Below, piece by piece: positions 26,701-45,530 of a stretch of 64,000 nt of DNA. Source of the DNA: Aphelocoma coerulescens (Eukaryota; Chordata; Aves; Passeriformes; Corvidae). A program made the position numbers and the translations under genes. The DNA is taken from the NCBI RefSeq assembly GCF_041296385.1, contig NC_091014.1, positions 7,291,578 through 7,355,577 on the forward strand. The letters run 5' to 3'. The notes under the pieces were generated by a model, which was not told the origin of the DNA, did not search any database, and worked only from the letters and a program-made list of their open reading frames with translations. The stretch's first letter is position 1. Every line of letters begins with the position of its first letter.

Positions 26701-29308
26701 CAAGTCCAAGCACACAGATGTCCTGAAAGAGGTATGGCCTTCATCCAGCTGTGACTGAGGGCTTCGAACTAGGGAGCTGACTGGACTCCTCATTATTTCA
26801 GCAAGAAGCAGGCACCCAAACATGTCATGGGCTCCAGATTGTCCCGAGGAGTACGGCTGGGTGTCTCTGGGCACACAGGGCACAATGCCTGCAAGTCAGC
26901 ACTGTTGCCATAGCCATCATAAGGTCAAGTTGCCAGTTGCCATCAGGTTTTTCTGTTGTGTTTGGAAGAATCAGTGACGTTTCCTTGATTGGTGGACAAT
27001 CAAAGAAATCCCCCTGCCTTAAAATCAAATGAGACACATGCCTATTTTGTCCCTCATTACTTGGCCACATAAAGCCAGCTTCCACCTTCATATGTGGCTC
27101 ATGTCAGCTGTGAAATGCCAGCAGGTGCCCTGAAGAGCTGAGAGGTTGAATTTCTCACACTGAGGTCTCTGCACATTCCCAGGGTTACAGCACCTCCAGT
27201 GGCATAGGGCTCGTCTTGGACACTTATTGGCATGAAGTCATAGTTGTTTTAAGATCTTCTGGGGAGTAATATTTTGGCTAAGAACCTACTCCATTAATTA
27301 CATTACATCTGCCTATCTGACTTCTCTCTGCACTGTCCTTGTGGGTTATGTGCTTATTTCAGAACTTCCTGCTGTTGTTAAACCTTCCCACTCAAACATC
27401 TCAGAGGTGGCTCGTTTCAGTGCTGGTAAACTGCAGCACGTGTACAATATGGATGGTTTGAAGCAAGAGAGATATGGTCTTTCTCTGCTCCCAGACTGGA
27501 GTCTGCTTCAAACAGGCCTGGTAATTTGCCCTAAGGCCATTTATGGAGTGGCTTCTCCCCTCTTTGTGTCCTCACAACCTCTTTTGTGTGCCCCACAGGC
27601 TGAGGCTGAACTGCAGGAGCAATACTTTCAGCCACTGGTGAAAAAGGAAGAACTGGAAGAGAAGATGAGGAACATTAAAGCAGTGAAATGCCGAGTTGTG
27701 ACATGTAAAACGGTGAGTGAAGGGGAGCCAAGGTAACAGCAGGAGAGTGGAACATGGATTCTACAAAATGGTGCTGGACTATCCTGCAGACTCCCATCTG
27801 TCACTCTCTTGGCTGTGGTCCAGTGCAGGGATTGATGGAGACAGTTTTGTCCCTGATGCCTGTTGCTGAGAGCAGCCTGTGCAGAGTGACTGAGACATGG
27901 CAAGGCAGGATTTAGTGCTGTGCTGTACATCTCAACTCGATGCTTGTGCCAGTGGTTCCGTGGGTATTGCTCTCCTGAATTTCTCAGTTTTTTCCATGAA
28001 GTGCTTTGTACCAGGACTCTTAGTTCATCATATTTTGTGACAAAATAAGCAAAGTCCTTTTATATTAGCACTGGATGGGAATCCTCTATCTGCATTTCCA
28101 GGGGACTTTGCCATCAGGAAGATGAGTGGAGCTTTATGACTGTCCCAAATGCACTGAGAGGAAGGGAAGCATTACCTCCTACTTTCAAAGTTTCAGCCCC
28201 TGCTGAACTTTCCGTCTTGCTGCCTTCCCTACCTGTTTTGGGATTGCACAGGGGTACACTTGTACCTTGTGAAGTGGTGGGAGCAGGACCACAGGGTGGT
28301 GGCAAGGGGAGGATGGCACTAGAAGGAGCAGCAGCAAAGCCTGGGGCTGTGATCCAACCGCTGGGCTCCTCAGGGTGGGAGAGGACAGGGATGCTTTCCT
28401 CTGAACATTCAGCTGTTGCCAGCCCTCAGAACAGCTCTCATATGCTCTCTCTCTCCTCCCTGACAGTGTAATTACACCTATTTCAAGCCTCTGGAGACCT
28501 GTGTGCAAGATAACCACGACTACCTCTGGCATGATGCCATCAAGAGATTTTTCAAATGTCCTTGCGGAAGTAGAGCCATTTCCCTTGACAGGCTCCCAAA
28601 AAAGCCCTGCAGGTAAGAAATGAGCCTCATGAAACAGTGACTGGGACTTTAGTATTGTCCCTTCACAAGTTACTTGTTGTGAGTCCCATAACCATGCCCT
28701 AAAAGGGGAATGTTAGCCCTTGTGCCAAGGAGCATGGGCTGGGTGTGGGGCTGCTTTAGGATCCCCTCACACTGTGCAGCAAACACACCACAGTGGTCCT
28801 CACCTGCCATCTTCATCTTTCAGTAACTGTGGCCTCTTCAAGTGGGAGCGAGATGGGATGCTAAAGGTAAGTGTGAGCCAGCAGTTTCTGAGCACCTCAG
28901 CACCCCGGCTGCTTCCCGTGGTGCTTTTGTCCCCCTCTTTGGTTCTGTGCCCTTACAAGCTCCCAGCAAAGCCAAGCAGCTCTGTATTTTGTCAGGTACA
29001 CACAGGTGCCTACAGGCTGTGTTATAATGGACTTCCACTTTTTTATTTAACCGTGGGGAAATGGCTTTTGAACCAAGCTGTAAAAATTTAGAATGTCAAG
29101 ATCCCTAGAGGGTCTGTTCATATTTTATCAAGTAATTTATCCCTACCACAACTTCTGTCAGATAAGTGTTTGGGAGACACCTACCACACGTTTAACTTCT
29201 TTTCTCCATGGTTCATGTTTCCAGGAGAAAAAGGGTCCAAAGATTGGTGGAGAAACACTTTTACCAAGAGGAGAGGAACAACCAAAATTTCTCAATAGTC
29301 TTAAGTGA
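14643..29308 (+). CDS. MCM10: MCM10 replication initiation factor, complete coding sequence (19 coding exons, 869 residues)
   Basis: MCM10 is a nuclear DNA-binding scaffold that activates the CMG helicase and couples it to polymerase alpha at replication forks. Coding exons: 14643-14649, 15452-15772, 16555-16659, 17237-17371, 17572-17746, 18452-18617, 19128-19295, 20678-20794, 21834-22033, 22936-23036, 24042-24143, 24234-24351, 24709-24937, 25792-25951, 26613-26731, 27599-27712, 28467-28612, 28824-28866, 29225-29308. They sum to 2610 bases with unbroken phase, close to the human length of about 875. The start ATG is chosen because M-D joins the acidic ADDDLDLLASLLEEN run as in human. The final residues KFLNSLK are identical to the human C-terminus. 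No frameshift or missing domain is seen. Regulation is probably through the E2F-class and CpG promoter programme, but no clear E2F site was found. Introns hold no other recognised gene. Confidence 0.97.
18452..22033 (+). CDS. MCM10: MCM10 internal domain: OB fold plus CCCH zinc finger
   Basis: Exons 18452-18617, 19128-19295, 20678-20794 and 21834-22033 encode the best conserved part, about residues 249-465. EEIDWVTFGVIVKKVTPQS and FSIWRLNDLRDL mark the OB fold that binds single-stranded DNA and polymerase alpha. GTCKARKKNGDPC and NDCEYCQYH supply the zinc ligands Cys382, Cys392, Cys404 or Cys401, and His407 by my residue count. STFSGGRIPKKF and LKERLCQDGFYYGGVSS follow. All junctions are in phase with GT-AG borders. 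Confidence 0.96.
22936..26731 (+). CDS. MCM10: MCM10 linker exons between internal and C-terminal domains
   Basis: Exons 22936-23036, 24042-24143, 24234-24351, 24709-24937, 25792-25951 and 26613-26731 encode about residues 466-741. KRKIQTTLSNLVVRG, CSEEFRELLAQPTFGARNL, SISASALLKQQKQKLLEARK, FDKSPPPRPKLDSLAEAKK and QLAYLESEEFQKILKAKSKH match human MCM10 closely. The Ser/Pro-rich part of exon 24709-24937 is the least conserved. Basic clusters such as KRKR near residue 670 are plausible nuclear localisation signals. Confidence 0.93.
27599..29308 (+). CDS. MCM10: MCM10 C-terminal zinc-ribbon domain and stop
   Basis: Exons 27599-27712, 28467-28612, 28824-28866 and 29225-29308 encode the vertebrate-specific C-terminal DNA-binding domain. 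Cysteines occur as VKCRVVTCKTC across the first junction, then ETC, FKCPCG and CSNCG, forming two zinc modules. EEKMRNIKAVKCRV, GMLKEKKGPKIGG and GETLLPRGEE are diagnostic. The stop TGA ends at 29308. Confidence 0.95.
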
Positions 29309-30860
29309 CCTGGAGTTGATTTTTTTCACAACGTAAGGATGGATTTCTGTGTCTGAATCACACATTTATATTGGACTGCCAAGAAGATTGAAGTTTTAGG
29401 GATGAATCAGTAGAGGAATCAGTTTTTGATGAAAAGGACATCTGCCAGGTGTCCACCGGGCCACTGCATGGATATTGAACTTTGATTTTTTTTTTTCAAT
29501 TTGACTGAAAAAGGCTCCATGTGAAATGCACACTCATGCCTGTTCTTTCCAGCTAACAACACAAGAGTGACCTCACCAGAGTTTTAAGTGACAAAACATC
29601 ATGAATGGGAATGACTGTAGATTCCATAAGCACTTACGAAATTTACTGTGATGTGTTCATGCCAACCTGTCAGGTTCTTCAGCTCTTGGACAAAAAGGGG
29701 TGTGAGAGGGTTGTAGGCACAGAGCATTCTCCATTGGCTTCAAAATTACTCACTCTGAACCCTTAGGAACAGATGTCAAACAGATGTCCCGAGTTTTTCC
29801 TTGGTTTACCTGTTACAAAACCCTTCCATGGCTTCGGCACTGCAAGCCAGCAGTGTTTATGCTGCAAACTGAGCTCCTGTCTCCCAGCACCATCCACACT
29901 ACAGTGCTCTTGTGGCTACAGACCTCCAGCTTCCACTTGGAAAAACATTTTAATGAACCTGGCACCATTTTGTGAGTGGTTCTAAAGAGCTGAGTGATTA
30001 TATGTAGAAGCTTTTACCCTTTTTTTGGCATTTTAAAAAGGAACAGTAGCTGTCTCAGACCAAGCAGGATGAGATCTTCTTCTAAGAGGTGGCTTCTGAG
30101 AAATGCTGTCTCCATACAGGCATTTTTCTGAAAGCACATCTGTGTAGGGATGCCTGGGGCATTTAACTAGCTTTTCCTGGACCTGAGCCTTTTCCTGCCC
30201 CTAGCTCATGCCCAGTAGGATCGCAGGATTTTTTTAAAGTGCCTAAAACCCCTCTAACCTCAGTGATTCAATCAAAGTGCCACTAAACATCTCATGTGTC
30301 CCAGTGGTCTTGTCGATGCCTCTTGCAGAGGGGCTGGAAGAGAAAGAAAGAAATTACTTCATTTGAAGCAACTGGACAGATTCACCTCAGCATTCTGCAG
30401 CCCTCATCTCTTACTGGTGCTTTTATTGGTGCAACTTGGCCCGTAGCATTTGGTACCAATTGCTGAGTGGGGTGTCACTGCTAGGGGACAAAATCAGTAA
30501 CTGTGACATTGCTTGGCAAGATCTCGTGGCATTCCTCCTTCAGAATAAAGAGAGTACAGAATAAAACACTCCCTGGGTCTGCATGCTATTTCTCTGAGGA
30601 AGAGATGAGTTGCTTCCTCAACATCTTTGTTTGCCCACAAAAGGACTGGTTTGTGGTCTGTAATTTCAGCTTTTACAGACTTTGCTCATTCAGACTTAAC
30701 AGGAGTTTCTCACCTGGTGTCCACAAAACCACCATGAAATTCCACGTTGGTCTCAGTCTTCAGCCAGCATGTTGAAAGCTTCACACCTTTCCCAGTTCCT
30801 GTCTCTTGGGCCCAAGGAAAGGAGATTCTGCAGAAATAAAATTGTCAAAGGAGGGTTAAT
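29309..30860 (+). other. MCM10: MCM10 3' untranslated region
   Basis: About 1.5 kb follow the stop codon without coding signal. AATAAA occurs near 30,543 and 30,560, and again at 30835-30840 in CAGAAATAAAATTG, followed by T-rich sequence. I take the last as the distal end, but any of these could be used. No repeat family is recognised. Confidence 0.5.
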
Positions 30861-31324
30861 GCTTTATTTTCATCAATGTCCCCAGGCCCTGTATCTCTGT
30901 GGGACTGAGAGCAATGCTTGTATGCAAAAATAGGGTAAAGAAACCAAACCAGTCACTTTGCTTAAGCTCTAGCAGATGGATGTATTGGAAGTTATGTGCC
31001 TCACTGTTTTTTGAGATTCCTTTCTTGTGCCAGAGATTGCACTACTACCCTGATTCCTGAATACTTGTCTCTAACAAAAGGGAAGCTGGGATCAGGACGG
31101 TCACAGCAGGTGGTTTGCCCAGAGCTGTCTCCAAAATGGGTTTGGCCCAAACACCCTGCAGGCCCAGCAGTTACTGGAATTTTTGGGTGACTCTCAGCTG
31201 CAGCACCCTGATGTTTTCCTCAGACCCAGCACAGGCCTCTCAGGGTTCACTGTGGTTATTCAGCCACACAAACCACAACAGAATTTTTGAACCACAGAAA
31301 TAATCCAGTGCAGCCACTGATGTT
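30861..31324. other. MCM10-PHYH intergenic spacer, part 1, no gene seen
   Basis: Roughly 460 bases with only short chance open frames. This is the beginning of the interval in which mammals carry UCMA. I searched by eye for its conserved EEQRNEFENFVEEQND and WRQWHYDGLHPS stretches on both strands and found neither. Confidence 0.4.
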
Positions 31325-32715
31325 GGTTTTGTTACAATTTAATCTTTACTTCAAAAATAAAATCCATGTTCTCCATCAGCTGTACCAATGACTTCCCATG
31401 TAAGCTCATACTGAAACTGATTCACTGGTTGATTTTGCACAGAAAAAGGATATTAAAAATCTTAAACACATAATCACACATGGAATTTTATATTAATATG
31501 ATTTTACCTAACTATATTATTAATAACCTTACATTAATAGAGTATCAGCCCAAAAGTGTATCAAGAGAGAGACTAGAAAAAATAAGTAATGCACAAATCA
31601 TAATCTTTGATTACCTAAATTAGCTATAGCAATCTGATTTTGTAGGTCAGGTTTTCTTTGAAGTCCATCAGCTGTTCAGCCTTGCTGCACCTATTTTGTA
31701 TTAGCATGAAATGCTTTTGTAATGCAGCATTTGGGGCAAGTTCCTTACACAGGGGGCAAAAAGTACATGAATCTGGCTCAGAAGCTGATGCTCAGGCACA
31801 GGTTTTCTATTCTGGTCTTTAGAAGTCACTTTAAAGATTGATTCTTTTTCCTTGCACTACCTTTGCCCATTTCTTCCAAACAGCCTGCATTTAAAAACCC
31901 CACAAAACAACAACAAACCCAGAAAACACCATCTTTGAATGCAGTGTTTTCTGCTTATTCCTGGTATGAGCCAATCTGTTTGGCCATAAAAACACCCATT
32001 AACTTATTCACTGTCTCTTCAAAGTCTCAAACAGAAAAGTACAGACACTAAATTAAATTAAAAACTACAAGCTCCAATGCACAAAACCCTGCTTGGTATG
32101 TGCCAAAAGGCTCATTGGATTGATGTGGTGAGCAGAGAAGGCACTCAGATGGGTGTTTTATAAACCATGTCCTCTTCTTGCAAATCCAGTTAGAGAAGAA
32201 TTGAATAACAGCCTCTCCTACCTAAATACCTGCTGGCACAAGCTCATCCTACCTGGGTTGATTTGCACTGAAAAGATAGCAAAGAACGTGGATGAAATCA
32301 GTTTTGGCAGCCCAGAGGTGGGAATGGTGATGAGTAGAGCTGGAGGAGGAATTTGCAGAGCTCCTGGGCTGATTTCCAGGGATGTGAAGGGGCTATCTGT
32401 GGAGCAAGGGCGCTTCTCCAGTACAGGCAGGCAGCAAGAAGCCTTATCAGCAGAAAGGCCAAAATTACTTGTGAGTTACAAGATAAGGCAGTGATTTAAG
32501 ATTAGCACAAGGTCTGCAGCAGAAGCTGTTTTATATTTTGCATGTCCAAATTCAATTACTTCTTTCTCCAGCTGCTCTTGGATCATGTTCTTACCATCAC
32601 TGTAGTAGCACTCTAAGCTGGTGAGGTGACAGCTGTGTGAGGACATTGGGCATCACTCACTGCCACTTGGATTACAAATGACTGCTGGAAAAGGATCTCC
32701 CGCATCCCAGATCCG
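31325..32715 (-). pseudogene. Diverged partial duplicate of the PHYH 3' end (exons 8, 9 and 3' UTR)
   Basis: On the minus strand 32509-32632 and 31831-31884 align with PHYH exons 8 and 9, and the intron and 3' UTR between and beyond them also align. The exon-8 copy is 124 bases, exactly 8 shorter than the 132-base PHYH exon. The missing bases are the first eight, lost between two AG dinucleotides of the acceptor. It still reads CHLTSLECYYSDGKN and IQEQLEKEV without a stop in the ancestral frame. The exon-9 copy is exactly 54 bases, follows a TTAAATGCAG acceptor, and reads VWKKWAKVVQGKRINL then TAA, against WNFRARLVQGERINL in PHYH. The exon-8 donor has decayed (CTT|GTGCTA). Upstream exons, including the iron-binding ones, are absent, so I call it a 5'-truncated pseudogene. 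A small expressed remnant cannot be excluded. Confidence 0.8.
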
Positions 32716-34555
32716 CTTATAGAGTCAAATCTACTCTGAAAAAACTGTAATGAAGTTAATTAAACTTCCTTTCCCCCCCCATTTCTCTTGCATGAAGTAA
32801 GATTTTGATCTACAGCACTAGAAGCCAAAGCCAGGATTCAAAATCCTTCCTTTGGCACCTCTCCAAGTGTCTTCACATCAAAGCGCTGAGTGTGCAAACG
32901 CTGTCAGCAAGGTCAGGAGTCAGACTAAATCTGACATTTCTGAGCTGTTCGTCTGGAAAATAGCACATAAATTCTAACCAAAAGATCTCTGTGTTTTTTG
33001 TCTTTTACCAACCTCCAGGAAGCCTTTGTTTTCAACACATGTGAAATGTCAAGGTGAAAAAAAAAGTGTCTGAAACACTGGGGCTTCATGCAACTGCAGA
33101 TGGCCGAAGCTTGGGATACTGCTATAAAAAAAAAATAGTCCAAGGATGGCTAACATGGTTAACCTGAACTGCAGGAACATTAAGTTAGTTGGAAAGAAAG
33201 TTTTAGATGTAACATCAATTTAGGAGCACACATGTACCTCCAACATGTGAACCTGAACATCTACCTGAACCTTACCAAACTGTTAAGAAACCTATCCCAC
33301 TAATCCAGGGCTAAACTAAAACACATTATTACCAAAATAACTTCAAATATTTTGCTTTTAATTAGATTCAATTCAAGCAACTTTTCTAATAGGATAAGTG
33401 CTGCTTCACAAAATTACACAGCAAACCAAGTATATCAACAGCTTCTGCATTTCACTGTCTCTGAAGCTCTGCCTAATGGATCTGGAAGTTTATTTCTCAG
33501 TTACTGCTACAGAGGTATCCAGCAGCACCACACACATCCATGCTGGGAGATTCCAGCTTCATCCAACTGTGTTCTGCCCAGCAGAGCAAGCACAGGCTGC
33601 CCCAGAGGGCAGCTACCAAACAAGGTGTAGGGAGGAGTGAGGATGTTAAGTCTCTCATCAAGTGGGACAACTGCTGAGTTTAGATTATTTCTGAGGTCTT
33701 TGATGGGTTTTTTTCTTCTGAAAGAGGGAATTTTAAGCCTAAATCCATAGGCAGAGGTACATAAATTTTTAAAAACAAAGCTAAACTTCCTTTTCTTTTC
33801 TTTCTTAGCTATAGGAAGAGAAAATCAGTCTTGAAACTGGGAATGTGATACCTGTAGCTCTTCTCTTTGGCCACAGCTCCCTCTGCAGTCAACCTAGCTT
33901 CACCAGTGATGCCACACAGGGAAGTCCCTCCATGAATCCTGTCCTGTGAACCAGACAGAATACACCAAGTTCTCACAAAAATCCCATGGAAAGCACCAGC
34001 TAGGCTGTGAGCCAGAGCTCAGCAAAGTCAGCAGAGGGATCTCTAACTCACTAGAAATCATTCACTTGGGCCCATGCTCTCCACAGGAGCTGCATCAGTG
34101 CCAGGGTTACAGAGGGCATGGAAGATTTGCAGGAACCAAAACATCCAAAATCACTGAGTGCTTGCAGGGCTGGGGATCTGTTCTAAGCGACCCCTTATCA
34201 GCTTTCCTGGTGTTGTGGTCAAACCAGAGGCTGCTGTGAGGACATGTCTGTCTCCAGGTGGCAACCACAGCCCAGACACCTCACTCCAGCACCAATGGTG
34301 TAGGACCAATAAATTGTGCCCAAACCTCACCTTGTTTAAAGAACAAACAAGAAAACCTAGAGATGCTGCAAGAGGAGGGAGAAGGTTCCACAAGAGCCCA
34401 TCGGTGCAGCCTTTGGTCCTGTTTTGACACCTTTTTTGGGTGGATGGGTGGGAGTGGAAACAAGCTGAGGGTGGATGCTTTGCTCTGGGGTGTTCAATAA
34501 CACCCCCAGCGCCAGTTTCTGAGCAGCAGAAATGACACAACACAGCCCTCGAGTG
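32716..34555. other. Intergenic spacer between the PHYH duplicate and PHYH, no gene seen
   Basis: About 1.8 kb without a convincing exon, repeat family or RNA gene. No PHYH exon 7-like sequence (the HPLLIHGSG block) occurs here, so the duplicate does not extend further upstream. No UCMA-like coding sequence is visible on either strand. Confidence 0.45.
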
Positions 34556-35095
34556 CAGTTTTGCTCTGATTTATTCTTTATTTCAAAAAATAGATTCTGA
34601 AGGCAAAAGAATCTTTCAGAAAGCAAGGAAAAACATTGTGAAAGGCAGGAGGATCATTTCAGTGTGCATCACTCCACCCTGCCACCCCTGCATCCCGAGA
34701 AGCATCCAAACACCTCCTTGACCTGGCTGCAGCAAAAGGCACCTTTCCCCAGACCTGCCAGACTCAAAGGATTCCCTCACTGCACACAGCCTTGGATCAG
34801 TTGTGCAAGGCCAGTGGGAGGCTGCTTTGTTGGCCCAGTAGCTCCCAATGCTGTCAAACTCGTATTTCACCTGTGCCAGAGCTGCTTGGTCAGGTACAGT
34901 GCCACGCCAAGCCATGCTTGAGGAACTCTACCAGCAATCATAGTCCTGTCCATAAATCCCATTTTTCTCTGTGAGTGGTTTCTGCTTTCTCTTTATCTAC
35001 TTCTTCACACTGTTGATTCTGCTGGTACCAACACCCACCTCTTCATCAGCTGCACTAGTAAGTCCCCATGTCACTGACGGCTTGTCTGAAACTGA

Positions 35096-35126
35096 TTTTT
35101 TTTTTGCTTTTTTTTTTTTTTTTTTG
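35096..35126. repeat. Poly-T/poly-A tract in PHYH 3' UTR
   Basis: The plus strand shows two T runs interrupted by GC, about 30 bases in total. It is a homopolymer tract in the 3' UTR and absent from the duplicated copy. Confidence 0.9.
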
Positions 35127-35172
35127 CATAGGAAAGGAAGTTGGAAATGCTGGAAATTCTTGCATAAGACCT

Positions 35173-35201
35173 TAAATATATATATATATATATATATATA
35201 A
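35173..35201. repeat. (TA)n microsatellite in PHYH 3' UTR
   Basis: About 13 uninterrupted TA units lie between ACCTTAAA and AAGATATAG. The duplicated copy has only a generally AT-rich stretch at the matching place, so the array expanded after the duplication. Confidence 0.9.
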
Positions 35202-35556
35202 AGATATAGCATCATTCTAAAGGTGTGTCATGTTAGAAACTTTTAAGAAACAAGAATGAAAACACCAAGAAAATCAAGGTGTTCTTTCAAGACCTTGATT
35301 CCTCGATCGTCTAAGATATCCACAGCAAATCTGTTTTTCTAGGTTATGTTTCCTTTTGCACATCAGCTGTCCAACCTCAGTGCAATTATTCTGAATTAGC
35401 ATAAAACAATTTTGCAATGCAGCATTTGGCTAAGTTACCATTACAGAGGTCAACAAAACACAAGGAATTCTGCCTGCCCAGGCAGGGTCTGTGTTCTTCC
35501 CTCAGAGGAGCTCATTCTCAGGCCCATGTTTTCCATTCTGCTCTTCACAGGGTCTT

Positions 35557-43667
<8,111 letters not shown>

Positions 43668-43735
43668 GGCGCCCGGGCGGCCTCAGCGCTGACCCGGCCT
43701 GGGCGGAGCCGGGACCGCCGCATGCTCAGAGCCCG

Positions 43736-43960
43736 AGCGCCCTCAGAGCCCCGGGTCAGCCGGGAGCCGTGGGACGGCGGTGGGAAGGGCCTGAGTGAAG
43801 CCAGGGCGGACCCAAGCGCCTTCAGAGCCGGATCCAGCCGGGAGCCGCGGTCCGGCGGGTGGGCAGGGCGTGAGGAGGCCGTGACGGATCCCGGCACCCT
43901 GAGAGCGCCGGGGGCCGCGGGCCGGCAGCAGCTCCGGTGGGAAGCGCCTGAGGGAGGCCA
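43736..43960. repeat. 79-bp tandem repeat, about 2.8 copies, in the PHYH promoter island
   Basis: Units start near 43736, 43815 and 43893. Shared landmarks are AGCGCC(C/T)TCAGAGCC, CAGCCGGGAGCCG, a GG(C/T)GGG block and a C(C/G)TGAG block before the next unit. Copies 1 and 2 are clearly related; copy 3 is shorter and more diverged. Confidence 0.7.
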
Positions 43961-43990
43961 GGCCTGGCGTGCGGAGAGCTCGGAATTCTC

Positions 43991-45312
43991 CGAGCAGAAT
44001 TCTTTATGTTCGTCCTCCCGCTTCACTTCTTTCCTCGTTCTCTGCCAGCAGTGACTGCGGATTTAATCAGCCTCCTGTGGAGAGCAGCGCTTGGCACAGA
44101 GCACGGCTGAGGCCGGCATGGATCGATGCCTTATCTCATGTCTCTAGGGAGACCATCAGGGTTCGCCTCATCCCTCCATGAATCTGTTTGGAGAGATTTT
44201 TGCAGCCCCAGTGTGAAAACAAATCTAACACCTGCCAGGTTGTCCATAAAACCCTCGTTCACGAGCAGTCCGGGCCCTGCTCCCAAACAGGCACCATCAC
44301 AAGTCTCCTGTAGCTCCAGGCAGTCTCATGATGACAGGATGTGCACCAAAACTCTGCTTACATCTACTTTAGGATGAACTCCCATTATGCAACAGGCTTT
44401 GCTGGAATCCAGTGTGACATGTTGGTGGATCAAAAACTTAGCTGTCAATACAATAAGCTTCATGTCAGTGCTGCAGATGAACAGAAGCCTAGACGTGTAG
44501 GAAGGGCTCCTGTACATAACCTGTATCCTGGAAGCTGGTTCTCTTTAAAACTCAGTGGCAAAACTCCCAGTGATTTAAGTAAACCATGGCAGGTTTACAA
44601 ACTGCTTTGGTCTGTAGTGCAGTTGTGTTTATGGCTCTTACGGTATGCTTGGTGGAGTCACTCCCTTCAGGGGCATAACAAAACAGGCTGTTCACAGAAG
44701 TGGGACAAACAAGGTCAGGAACCCAGGAAAAAACCCTCTCTAAACGATTTTGTGTAGTCACAGAGGCGAGAGTACAGGCACTGTGAAGGTACAGCAGCAG
44801 CAGCAGTGACAGCACCCAGCCCTTCAGTGCCAGCAAAATTAGACCTTTGACTCCTGAGTCATAGGTAAACAGAAAGTAAAAGTCCCTCAAATCAAGTTTG
44901 AGTGAGGGGGAACAGAGTGGGAAAAAAAAAACAGGCAACTAGAGTAATAGCTTTATTATTGAACTCCTAATTATAACTGCATTGAAAGGCCTAGATATAA
45001 CTCAGATCTATTGCTTTCACAATCCAAACTGAAACAGGAACCTCAATAAATCTCATCTGTTTCAAACTTTAGGTAAAAGCCCCATCAAAAAGATGAAGCA
45101 AAGCAATACTACTCATGCCTATTCTGGCATGGAGCTGTTTGCAATGTAGATATTTCTTCCACAGGTATGTGTTTGACAGCATCTTATGCAAAGGTGTCTT
45201 TCATACCTGGAAAAAATGAACAAAAAGTAGTGATTTGGCTGTACTGATTTAAGAGTTTGAGAACTAAGATGCTTTTATACATACATAATACATGCTTACA
45301 TAAATATATAGT
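43991..45312. other. PHYH-SEPHS1 intergenic region, part 1, no gene seen
   Basis: No exon-like sequence or RNA gene is recognised. Open frames at 44,340-44,760 and 44,550-44,940 overlap on opposite strands and lack any recognisable protein similarity. Confidence 0.45.
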
Positions 45313-45530
45313 ATAGAATCATAGAACACTCTGAGTTGGAAGGGACCCACAAGAACCATCAGTCAGCTCCTGGCCCTGCACAAGACAAGCCCAGGAATCC
45401 CACCCTGTGCCTGAGAGCGTTGTCCAAAGGCTCCCTGAACTCTGTCAGCCTTGGTGCTGTGACCACTTCCCTGGGGAGCCTGTTCCAGTGCCCAACCATC
45501 CTCTGGATGAAGAACCTTTTCCTGATACAT
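45313..45530 (-). mobile_element. CR1 LINE 3' end fragment, reverse orientation
   Basis: The plus strand starts with AGAATCATAGAA, the complement of the CR1 terminal ATTCTATG-type octamer. It continues GTTGGAAGGGACCCACAAG, CTCCCTGAACTCTGTCAGCC and CCCTGGGGAGCCTGTTCCAG, then GATGAAGAACCTTTTCCTGA, all classic complements of the CR1 3' region. The element is strongly 5'-truncated, as is usual for CR1. The open frames overlapping it are shadows of the repeat. Confidence 0.92.

Larger units (their letters stand above)
34560..35556 (-). other. PHYH: PHYH 3' untranslated region
   Basis: On the minus strand two AATAAA signals (plus-strand TTTATT at 34570-34575 and 34577-34582) lie about 980 bases past the stop codon. 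The UTR contains an A-rich tract and a TA dinucleotide repeat. Parts of it (34560-34620, 35017-35100, 35240-35556) align with the duplicate at 31325-31830; the piece 34628-35010 has no counterpart there. Confidence 0.65.

Noticed and set aside
43977..43998. Short inverted repeat CTCGGA-ATTC-TCCGAG
   Set aside because: A six-base stem in a CpG island is expected by chance, and no promoter or terminator function is implied for nuclear DNA.
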